Source of the DNA: Desulfobacterales bacterium HSG17
GTDB lineage: Bacteria > Desulfobacterota > Desulfobacteria > Desulfobacterales > Desulfococcaceae
Assembly (NCBI GenBank): GCA_030377945.1
Contig: JAUCGD010000031.1
Coordinates: 1-24,059 of the forward strand
Direction of reading: 5' to 3'
DNA length: 24,059 nucleotides
The position numbers were made by a program, and so were the translations under genes. The stretch's first letter is position 1; each line of letters begins with the position of its first letter. The notes under the pieces were generated by a model that worked only from the letters and a program-made list of their open reading frames with translations, was not told the origin of the DNA and did no database searches. This document shows positions 17,224-24,059 of this stretch, one piece after another.

Positions 17224-20019
17224 TTGAAAAAGATAATACAACTCATTTTTATAATAATCTTTACAGGTGCAGTTCACGGAATATCTGCTCAGAATCCGGA
17301 ATTGTTAGATAAGGGATTTGGCTCTATCGGCAATGAGGAGCCTGCTGAAATAGAAAAACGCTGGATGCCTGATCCAAAAACCAGATATTTCAGGCCGGAT
17401 CAGGTAAAAATCCGCTTGAATGCCAGGGAACAGGACTGGATAAATACCCACAAGTCAGTCAAAATTGGAGTCTCACCTGAGTACCCGCCTTTTATTTTTA
17501 AAGAAAAAAATACATGGAAAGGTACTCATACCGATTACTTCCGCTTAATCGGGGAACGCACCGGCATAAAATTTGAATTGGTTTCGGAACATCCTTCTCT
17601 ATGGGATGCAAAAGCCAAAGCAGGTGAGATTGACATGTTTCCGAATATTAAAACCATGAAGCGGAAATTAAACCTGAATATAACACAGCCTTTCATGGAT
17701 TATAAATTGGTGATTATCACTCGAAATGATACGCCGTTTACCAGCGGAATTTCTACATTAAAGGGAAAAACAGTAGCAATGGCACGGGGAGGAAAACTTG
17801 CTGATTTAATCTTGGGCAAATATCCTGAAATAAAAAAATATGAGGTAAACAGCATAACAGAAGCATTAAAGGCGGTTTCCCAGTCAAAAGCAGATGCACT
17901 GGTCAGCGGAATGCTCCTTACATCATACCTGATTTGGAAAAATGGCTTCAACAATCTGAAAATTGCAGGACTGGCAGATTTGCCTGATGAAGAGCTTGTG
18001 TTTGTTGTGCGTAAGGATTTTCCGGAACTGACCGGCATTCTTAACAAAGCTATTGCTTCCATTTCAAAAGAAGAGCATGATGCCATTCTTCAGAAATGGT
18101 ACACTCTTAATGTGGAGTTCAAAGCAAACTGGTCTGAGATCCTGCCCTGGATTATAGCAGTCGCAGGCATTTTTATTTCCATTATCTTATTATCATTTTT
18201 ATGGAACCGGAGACTGGCAAAGGAAATTTTTGACCGTAAAAAAGCAGAGAATTCTCTAAAACAAAGCGAAAAACAATTTCGAGCAATGTTTGAAAGGCAT
18301 CAGGCTGTTATGTATCTGCTTGACCCTGAAAACGGAAAAATCGTCCTTGCAAACCGGTCTGCTGAAAAATTTTACGGATATTCCAAAGATGTATTGGAAC
18401 AAATGCTAATTTATCAGATCAATCAGTTATCCAGAGAAGAAATTGCAGCAAAACTGGAAGATGTTAAAACCGGTCGTTATAAATCCATGATACTCCCTCA
18501 CCGCCTTGCAAACGGTGAAATCAGGGATGTAGAAATTCATTCTTCGCCAATTCCTTTTAAAGGGAAAAACCTGCTGTTTTCTGTTGTTCATGATATAACT
18601 GAACGCAGACAGATGGAAAAAGAAGTCCGCAAGGCAAAAGACGACGCAGAAACCGCCAACCGGGCTAAAAGTACCTTTCTTGCCAGCATGAGCCACGAAC
18701 TCCGTACACCTTTAAACGGTATTTTAGGATATGCTCAGATTTTAAAAGGCGATCCTGAAATGAACGAAAGGCAGCTTGACGGGATTGATGTTATTGAAAA
18801 AAGCGGAAAGCACCTGCTGTCGCTTCTTAGCGATATTCTTGATCTGGCAAAAGTTGAATCCAATAAAATTGAGCTGTATGAAACAGATTTCAATCTTCCA
18901 AATTTTATTCAAAACATCAGCAACAATATCCGCATTCGGACAGAAAAGAAAAATCTCCTGTTTATTAATGAAAACAATGATATTAATTTATATATTCATG
19001 CAGATGAAAGACGGCTGCGCCAGATACTCATTAATCTCCTGGGAAATTCTGTGAAGTTTACAGATAAAGGAACGATAACACTAAAAGTTGAGAAACAGGA
19101 ACAGGATGTTAATTTTTCCATTATAGATACTGGAACAGGAATTTCATCCGAAGATATACAGAAAATTTTTGATCCCTTTCATCAGACCGGGGATCAGAAA
19201 TACCAGGTACAGGGAACCGGACTTGGGCTTTCCATTACAAGGAATCTGATAGAACTCATGGGAGGAAAACTGGAAGTAAGCAGTCAGCCGGGTGTGGGCA
19301 GCACTTTCAGTTTTAAACTGAACCTGCCTGAAGTACACTGTGAAAAAGAATGCCAAACCTCAGAAAAACAAAAAGTTAAAGGTTTTAAAGGAAAGGCTGT
19401 AAAAATACTGATGGTTGACGATAATAAATTTAATCTGTCTGTTTTTAAGGACTTGCTTACTCCGCTGGGTTTTATAATTATCCAGGCTGAAAACGGCGTA
19501 GAAGGACTGGAAAGAGTACTGGAATTTAAACCTGAAGTAATTATCACCGATCTTGTCATGCCTAAAATGAACGGGATTGAACTTATCCAACAGATTCGCA
19601 AATCTCGTGATTTAAAGGATATTATCATCTTTGCCACATCAGCCAGTGTTTATAGCGAAGATCAGAAAAACAGCATTAATGCCGGTGCTGACAGCTTTTT
19701 CTCCAAACCAATAGACGCAGACTATATTTTAGATCAGTTACAGCAGTTTTTAAACCTGGAATGGACATATGATAAAGTTGATGAAAATACCTGTGATGAA
19801 AAAGCAGAAGAGCTTATCCTGCCTTCTGTGGAAATTATAGAAACTTTGCATGATTTTGCCCAGGTCGGCGCAGTTTTCGAAGTTCAAAAACTGCTTGAAG
19901 AACTGGAGCAGTCAGATAAAAAATACAAAGCTTTTGTAAATAATTTGCAGCCATTGTTTAAAGATTTTCTGTTTGAAGAAATGGCTGAGTTGATGGGGAA
20001 ATATTTGAACCGCAGATAA
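17224..20019 (+). CDS. BvgS-like hybrid kinase SBP-TM-PAS-HisKA-HATPase-REC-tail
   Basis: This is a 931-residue inner-membrane sensor. TTG 17224 is the only sensible start: a stop lies five codons upstream and the product then begins with a clean signal peptide (KKIIQLIFIIIF, with cleavage probably after Ala22 in ISA-QN). The RBS is weak. Order: periplasmic solute-binding (SBP_bac_3, Venus-flytrap) domain about 77-297, opening VKIGVSPEYPPF; TM 306-327; PAS 345-460 (ends VVHDITERR); HisKA 478-545 with His491 ([11 protein letters not shown]); HATPase 592-702 with N-box Asn608, G1 DTGTGIS (635-641) and G2 QGTGLGLSIT (663-672); REC 727-842 (Asp776 in ITDLVMPKMNG, Lys828); tail 864-929. In BvgS-type kinases the flytrap domain binds a small solute or reports its absence; the ligand here is unknown. 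The last codons and stop lie in the arm of a palindrome. It has no HPt, unlike BvgS. Confidence 0.94.
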   Translation: MKKIIQLIFIIIFTGAVHGISAQNPELLDKGFGSIGNEEPAEIEKRWMPDPKTRYFRPDQVKIRLNAREQDWINTHKSVKIGVSPEYPPFIFKEKNTWKGTHTDYFRLIGERTGIKFELVSEHPSLWDAKAKAGEIDMFPNIKTMKRKLNLNITQPFMDYKLVIITRNDTPFTSGISTLKGKTVAMARGGKLADLILGKYPEIKKYEVNSITEALKAVSQSKADALVSGMLLTSYLIWKNGFNNLKIAGLADLPDEELVFVVRKDFPELTGILNKAIASISKEEHDAILQKWYTLNVEFKANWSEILPWIIAVAGIFISIILLSFLWNRRLAKEIFDRKKAENSLKQSEKQFRAMFERHQAVMYLLDPENGKIVLANRSAEKFYGYSKDVLEQMLIYQINQLSREEIAAKLEDVKTGRYKSMILPHRLANGEIRDVEIHSSPIPFKGKNLLFSVVHDITERRQMEKEVRKAKDDAETANRAKSTFLASMSHELRTPLNGILGYAQILKGDPEMNERQLDGIDVIEKSGKHLLSLLSDILDLAKVESNKIELYETDFNLPNFIQNISNNIRIRTEKKNLLFINENNDINLYIHADERRLRQILINLLGNSVKFTDKGTITLKVEKQEQDVNFSIIDTGTGISSEDIQKIFDPFHQTGDQKYQVQGTGLGLSITRNLIELMGGKLEVSSQPGVGSTFSFKLNLPEVHCEKECQTSEKQKVKGFKGKAVKILMVDDNKFNLSVFKDLLTPLGFIIIQAENGVEGLERVLEFKPEVIITDLVMPKMNGIELIQQIRKSRDLKDIIIFATSASVYSEDQKNSINAGADSFFSKPIDADYILDQLQQFLNLEWTYDKVDENTCDEKAEELILPSVEIIETLHDFAQVGAVFEVQKLLEELEQSDKKYKAFVNNLQPLFKDFLFEEMAELMGKYLNRR

Positions 20020-20101
20020 CCATGATGGTTTAAGATAATCATGATGATGCTCATCATATCCATCATGATTATCATAATAAATCACGATTATCTGCGGTTC
20101 A
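20006..20101. repeat. Nested palindrome between convergent genes
   Basis: Outer arms GAACCGCAGATAA (20007-20019) and TTATCTGCGGTTC (20088-20100) pair perfectly over 13 bases, extended by T20006 and A20101. Inner arms GATAATCATGATG (20034-20046) and CATCATGATTATC (20061-20073) also pair perfectly over 13 bases. Exactly 14 unpaired bases lie on each side between the two stems, and the top loop is 14 bases. The left outer arm contains the last codons and TAA of the + strand kinase; the right outer arm ends in the TGA of the - strand gene. It resembles the dispersed GCAGATAA-type palindromes of some bacterial genomes; its copy number elsewhere is unknown. Confidence 0.85.
20034..20073. terminator. 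Possible bidirectional terminator hairpin
   Basis: The inner 13-bp stem sits between two converging genes, where a shared terminator is expected. The stem is AT-rich and no T-run follows on either strand, so it is not a standard intrinsic terminator. Confidence 0.35.
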
Positions 20102-20704
20102 GAAAATGATTCCCACAATCTCCTTAGAAGTATATTCCCCAATATCAGCCAGCCCGTCAATGGGGATAAAATCTATTGCATTATTGGAATAAAGGCAGGT
20201 AACAGATGCAGGGAAGTCCTCGTCAGCTTCGTAAAATATATAACACAGGGCAATCTTGGGAAGGGGCCATACCACAAAGGCGAAATCACCGCTTATGTCA
20301 GCAGGTGCGTCATGTCCTTTGAGCTTTGTCTTTATCCTGTTCATGTTATCCTCAATTTTTTCAACATGGTCAATCAGGGTATTTTGTGTATGGGTGGCAA
20401 AGGCTCCAGCATAGGGTGCGCTGTTGGGAAAATCTTTAAATGCTTTAAACGGGGTTTCAATACAAGAGTCTGTGCCTGAATGAAGAGCATATAAAGAGAT
20501 CAGGATTCCGATTATCCCTTCTTGTTTTTCATTTCCCAGGATAATGCTGTCAGATGAAATTCGGCAGGTATTGCCAAAGGCTTCAAATACAACATTGTCT
20601 CTGTCAAGAGTTCCGGGCAGGCATTGTGCCAGTTCTTCATTAGAACGATTTTCATACAGCTCTTTCAGGTTATTCTGTACCAGTTTTGCATAATTATCAC
20701 TCAC
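20099..20704 (-). CDS. DUF3786-type protein of unknown function
   Basis: This is a soluble protein of about 200 residues with no signal peptide or membrane segment. The second half carries what I recognise as the DUF3786 pattern: a YAGAF stretch in the middle, then WPLPKIALCYIFYEADEDFP, then FIPIDGLADIGEYT. Members are small proteins in anaerobic bacteria and archaea with no known activity; that is family knowledge from memory. GTG 20704 is chosen because AGAGG ends nine bases upstream; the ATG at 20713 would have the same AGAGG touching it and is the alternative (204 residues). It overlaps the end of the upstream gene by 8 bases, so the two form an operon and are probably co-translated. The stop lies in the palindrome shared with the convergent kinase gene. 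Confidence 0.8.
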   Translation of the reverse strand: MSDNYAKLVQNNLKELYENRSNEELAQCLPGTLDRDNVVFEAFGNTCRISSDSIILGNEKQEGIIGILISLYALHSGTDSCIETPFKAFKDFPNSAPYAGAFATHTQNTLIDHVEKIEDNMNRIKTKLKGHDAPADISGDFAFVVWPLPKIALCYIFYEADEDFPASVTCLYSNNAIDFIPIDGLADIGEYTSKEIVGIIF

Positions 20705-21986
20705 GCCAGTCATCCTCTCTTCTTGATTTTCCGTTTAAAGGGCCGTAATGCTCTTTCAGCATTTTAAAAGCCCAGTTTTTTTTATTCTGTCCCCAGGTCT
20801 GGTAAAGTTCAAAAAATTTACTTTTATTATAAGTGTATAATAAAATAATATCCAGGGGAACGGTTTCCGTTATCAGCTGCCAGAGCATATTTTGAACCGG
20901 CTGGGGCAGACTTTGGTTTGGGTACATGAGTATGCTCGACATATCATAGGAAAGGTTCATAAAATAATTTGCTTCTTTATTTGCAATTTGTTTTGCAAGT
21001 CTTTCCAGATCAAAAAATTCCTTTGGAAGATGTTTTTGAAGCTGTCTGACATACCCTCTTTTTTGTCCAGGATTAAGCTGGGTGCAGTCAACTTCAAAAA
21101 AATGTTTGGCCATTAAATTAACAAAAATGCACTCTTTTTTTATATTCAGGGATTCAGGATTATCATAATAATATGAAAGATTATAAGTCAACAATCCTTC
21201 ACGAAAAAGGCTTGAAAATAAATATCTGTCTGAAAGGGAAAACACCCCTTTAATATCCTGGCCAAGTTCTTTTACCAGTTCTTCATTTTCCAGAATCAGC
21301 ATATTTTTTTCAGTTTTCAGAACATCTCTGAATACATAAATCCCGTCAAAAGCCATTGTGTAAAAGCTTCGGGTATCATTAAATGAAATATCAGGAATCT
21401 GCACACTTCTAAATCTTAAATCTCCGTGTTTTTTTGCACTTTTTATAATTTCCTGCCTTAGTTTCAAGTCAAACCACGCATTTTCATCATTGGTAAATTT
21501 TCGGATCAGGGCCTTCTGTTTTTTTGCTGCATCCATTATTTTATTTACCGTATAAACACGGATGCAGATGGAATCCAGCAAAAGCAGGTCCAGGGGGCTG
21601 AGATAATGGGAAATTTCCTGATCTATGTCAAGCCATATGGCGGTTTCCCTTGTTATATCTGCAATCTGCCTTAAATGACGCTCAAAAACAGCATTCATGA
21701 GATCACGGGAAAAAGAATAAAAAGGAAAATAAATCGGTTTGTTATGCTGTGCAGGTGAAAGTATTACGGCAAACTGGTTGGCACCTCCATGAGACAGAAA
21801 GAAATTATCCTTTTTTTCTGCTGCAATCTCAGGACTCCAGCCTATTCCGTCTATGGAAAAACTATCAAGCCCAGTTGGTTCAATGCCAATATCTTGAAGA
21901 CAGGCATTGTACCTGTTAACCATTTCCAGGGTGTTGACAGGCACAAGCCCGCCGCCAAAAAGCCCTTCCTGTTCGAGTTTTTTCAT
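20697..21986 (-). CDS. Uncharacterised protein, resembles the DUF6638 family
   Basis: This is a 429-residue soluble protein with no signal peptide or membrane helix. The N-terminal third (EEGL-type opening MKKLEQEGLFGGGLVPV, then EMVNRYNACL, IDGIGWSPEIA and FFLSHGGANQFA) matches my recollection of proteins labelled DUF6638, for which no function is known; this is not checked. The middle has a conserved-looking WLDI and SPLDLLLLDS, and the rest is helical and rich in Phe, Tyr and Leu. The start at 21986 is supported by AAAAGGA at 21993-21999, six bases upstream; the frame is open further to a TTG at 22061, but that has no RBS. It is followed with an 8-base overlap by the DUF3786-type gene, so the two probably act together. 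Confidence 0.85.
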   Translation of the reverse strand: MKKLEQEGLFGGGLVPVNTLEMVNRYNACLQDIGIEPTGLDSFSIDGIGWSPEIAAEKKDNFFLSHGGANQFAVILSPAQHNKPIYFPFYSFSRDLMNAVFERHLRQIADITRETAIWLDIDQEISHYLSPLDLLLLDSICIRVYTVNKIMDAAKKQKALIRKFTNDENAWFDLKLRQEIIKSAKKHGDLRFRSVQIPDISFNDTRSFYTMAFDGIYVFRDVLKTEKNMLILENEELVKELGQDIKGVFSLSDRYLFSSLFREGLLTYNLSYYYDNPESLNIKKECIFVNLMAKHFFEVDCTQLNPGQKRGYVRQLQKHLPKEFFDLERLAKQIANKEANYFMNLSYDMSSILMYPNQSLPQPVQNMLWQLITETVPLDIILLYTYNKSKFFELYQTWGQNKKNWAFKMLKEHYGPLNGKSRREDDWRE

Positions 21987-22112
21987 TTTTCGTCCTTTTA
22001 AATACCTGATTAAACAACTGGTCAAAAAATTTTCAATTTCCCAAGGGACAGGCAGTTTCAATGATAAATATAAAGCAAACGGATTATGTTGAATTTTTAA
22101 TCAGACTTCCTA
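21987..22112 (-). promoter_or_regulatory. Leader of the DUF6638-like gene, with RBS
   Basis: The 126 bases between the - strand kinase and the next gene contain the RBS AAAAGGA (21993-21999). Read on the - strand there are AT-rich candidate promoter hexamers, such as TTGAAA followed 16 bases later by TTTAAT, but none is convincing. No terminator hairpin follows the kinase gene. Confidence 0.4.
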
Positions 22113-24059
22113 TTAATTTAAAGGAGTAAAATCAAGAATAGCCCTGATTTTATGTTTTAAAAGAGAAGGGGAAATCGGTTTTTGAATTATTTCATAATGC
22201 TTGTTATATTTTTCAGGTGATATATCAGGAGATAAAATCCCTTTGCTGTATCCTGTCATAAAAAGTACCGGCATATTGGGCCTGACAGACCTGATATGTT
22301 TAAGTACTTCTTTTCCATTGGCTTTGGGCATAACAATATCTAAAAGTGCCATATCTATCCTGGCTGAATTTTCATTAAAAACCCGGATTGCCTCTTTGCC
22401 GTCACTGGCACTTATGATCTTGTAACCTGATTTTTCAAGAATTATTTTCAGCATATCCATTACCTGGTTTTCATCTTCAGCAAGCAGAATAGTTTCAGTG
22501 CCTCCTGCTAATGATTGTAAATCCTCTTTACCATCTAATTTTTCAACTAATTGTCCCAGTCGGGCCTCTTGTGCGGGCAGATATATTTTAAAAGCTGTGC
22601 CATAACCAGGATCACTATACAGATTAATCATTCCCTGGTGAGATCTTACAATGCCGTAAACAGCAGCAAGTCCAAGACCTGTTCCCCTGCCAACATCTTT
22701 TGTGGTAAAAAAGGGTTCAAAAACATGCTCCTGAACTTCATGTGCAATCCCGGTTCCATTATCAGATACGATCATAACAACATAATTACCTGGTCTTGCC
22801 CAGGGATGTCGTTCACAAAAGTTTTTATCAAAGGTGATATTATTTGTTTCAATAAGAATAGTGCCCTTGTTGGAAACAGCGTCTTTTGAATTAACACACA
22901 GGTTCATAATGATCTGCTCAATCTGTACAGGATCTCCGCAAATATTATTCAGTTCAAGCCCAGGTACAAACTTGAGTATTATATTTTCACCAATTACTCT
23001 TTTAAGCATTTTCATAAAATTTCTTATGAGATCGTTCAAATCAAGATTCTTACACTGCATTATTTCTTTTCTGCTGAATAACAAAAGTTGTCTTACAAGT
23101 TTAGCAGCCCGTTGTGCTGCATTGAAAATCTGCTGTATATCATTCTTAAGAGGGCTTTCATCAGACAGTTCTTCAATTACCATCTCACTATAACCTATGA
23201 TAATATACAAGATATTATTAAAATCATGAGCTATCCCCCCTGCCAGTTGTCCCACAGCTTCCATTTTCTGGGCATGTCTTAACTGATTTTCCAGGTTTTT
23301 GCATTCCTGTTCTGCCTCTATCTGCTCTGTAATATCTTCTGCAATACCTGCAATTCTATAAATCTTACCCTGCTTATTAATAATGGGAAAGGCTTTTGCA
23401 GAAATCCAGCGTATTGAGCCATCCGGCCTGTTTATTCTATGATATGGGAATCTAATCTCATTTGTATTCTGCAAACTGCAATTGGAAATACAGGCTTTTA
23501 TTGTTGCTCTGTCATCTTCAATAATTGATTCAAGCCAGATTGTGGGTGATTTATAAACTTCATCACATGGCCGTTTCCATATTTTTTCAAAAGCAGGGCT
23601 TAAGTAATATATCTTTTTCCAGTCAGGTGAACTAAGCCAGAAAACCTCATTAATAGATTCTGTCACCTGGCGGAATTTTTCTTCACTTTCTTTTAATTCA
23701 TTTACCTTTGTTTCAAGCTCAGCAGTCTTTTCCTTAACCATTTCTTCAAGATTTGTCCGGTAAAGGCGGTTTTCAGAAATAAGTCTTGCACGTTCAAGCA
23801 CACGATTAATTATTCTTTCAAGATCATTAATATCTTCAAACGGTTTTGTAATATAGTCCCATGCTCCTTTGCGCACAGCTTCAACTGCATCTTTTAATGT
23901 GCCTGCTCCTGAAATTACTATAACCGGTATTTCAGGATATTTTTCCTGCATGATTTTAATCAGGGAAAAACCGTCCATTTCCGGCATTCGAAGATCGCTT
24001 AATACCAGATCCGGCTGTATATTTTTAATAATATCAAGAGCTTTTTTTCCATTATCAGC
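22113..24059 (-). CDS. Hybrid kinase REC-PAS-HisKA(HDFNN)-HATPase-REC, 5' end outside window
   Basis: The frame stays open to the right edge, where it is inside a receiver (ADNGKKALDI, then LVLSDLRMPEMDG), so the start lies beyond 24059. Numbering the 648 visible residues: partial REC1 with Asp22 and Lys72; coiled linker 85-125; PAS about 126-246; HisKA-type helix with His278 in GGIAHDFNNIL, the NtrB-like form and unlike the [16 protein letters not shown] form of the + strand kinases; HATPase 375-495 with N-box Asn390, G1 DNGTGI (433-438) and G2 GRGTGLGL (457-464); REC2 522-642 with Asp574 (LLDIVMPKANG) and Lys627. No tail module is present. It is a cytosolic kinase with receivers at both ends, probably of a different lineage from the array. 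It may share a transcript with the two genes downstream. Confidence 0.93.
   Translation of the reverse strand, partial: ADNGKKALDIIKNIQPDLVLSDLRMPEMDGFSLIKIMQEKYPEIPVIVISGAGTLKDAVEAVRKGAWDYITKPFEDINDLERIINRVLERARLISENRLYRTNLEEMVKEKTAELETKVNELKESEEKFRQVTESINEVFWLSSPDWKKIYYLSPAFEKIWKRPCDEVYKSPTIWLESIIEDDRATIKACISNCSLQNTNEIRFPYHRINRPDGSIRWISAKAFPIINKQGKIYRIAGIAEDITEQIEAEQECKNLENQLRHAQKMEAVGQLAGGIAHDFNNILYIIIGYSEMVIEELSDESPLKNDIQQIFNAAQRAAKLVRQLLLFSRKEIMQCKNLDLNDLIRNFMKMLKRVIGENIILKFVPGLELNNICGDPVQIEQIIMNLCVNSKDAVSNKGTILIETNNITFDKNFCERHPWARPGNYVVMIVSDNGTGIAHEVQEHVFEPFFTTKDVGRGTGLGLAAVYGIVRSHQGMINLYSDPGYGTAFKIYLPAQEARLGQLVEKLDGKEDLQSLAGGTETILLAEDENQVMDMLKIILEKSGYKIISASDGKEAIRVFNENSARIDMALLDIVMPKANGKEVLKHIRSVRPNMPVLFMTGYSKGILSPDISPEKYNKHYEIIQKPISPSLLKHKIRAILDFTPLN

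Noticed and set aside
17206..17226. Fusion of the 62-residue tail protein with the downstream kinase by readthrough
   Set aside because: They share a frame with one stop between them, but the downstream protein starts with a signal peptide that would be buried in a fusion.
19884..20160. - strand open frames rich in Met, Ile and His across the palindrome
   Set aside because: They read the ATCATG-rich stem and have no RBS or protein-like composition.
21987..22061. Start of the DUF6638-like gene at TTG 22061
   Set aside because: No RBS precedes it, and AAAAGGA lies six bases before ATG 21986, where the conserved-looking N-terminus begins.

Overview
The window is almost wholly filled by a cluster of hybrid histidine kinases. 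Seven lie head to tail on the + strand (1-20019). An eighth, incomplete kinase on the - strand enters from the right edge, and two overlapping genes of unknown function sit between it and the + strand cluster. The moderately AT-rich sequence, the abundance of PAS/GAF/Cache hybrid kinases and the DUF3786-type protein suggest a signalling-rich, probably anaerobic, Desulfobacterota-like bacterium. That assignment is inference, because the window has no phylogenetic marker gene.

Layout: (1) 1-1365, 3' part of a REC-HisKA-HATPase protein that starts before the window. (2) 1366-1875, a gap holding a decayed hybrid-kinase remnant. (3) 1876-4671, REC-GAF-HisKA-HATPase-REC-HPt-tail. (4) 4731-7448, REC-PAS3-HisKA-HATPase-tail. 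(5) 7532-12958, a membrane-bound 1808-residue kinase with two Cache-like repeats, several HAMP units, GAF, coiled coil, HisKA-HATPase and three receivers. (6) 12955-14562, REC-HisKA-HATPase-tail with a 15-bp minisatellite inside the receiver. (7) 14588-17020, TM-PAS2-HisKA-HATPase-REC-tail. (8) 17020-17208, a 62-residue protein that is essentially only the tail module. (9) 17224-20019, a BvgS-like SBP-TM-PAS-HisKA-HATPase-REC-tail. (10) A nested palindrome at 20006-20101 between convergent genes. (11) On the - strand, a DUF3786-type gene, a DUF6638-like gene, and a REC-PAS-HisKA(HDFNN)-HATPase-REC kinase cut by the right edge.

Working together: eight kinases and twelve receiver domains are visible but only one recognisable HPt domain (His783 of the second kinase) and no DNA-binding or enzymatic output domain. 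The set looks like the sensing end of a branched phosphorelay whose outputs are encoded elsewhere. Most of the kinases end in a short helical tail module with a recurrent F(D/E)FD signature. The same module occurs alone at 17020-17208 and as remnants upstream of two of the kinases. The cluster shows repeated tandem duplication and swapping of sensor modules: genes 3 and 4 share their upstream region and receiver, and genes 7 and 9 share everything from HisKA to the tail. No tRNA, rRNA, CRISPR array or transposase gene was seen.
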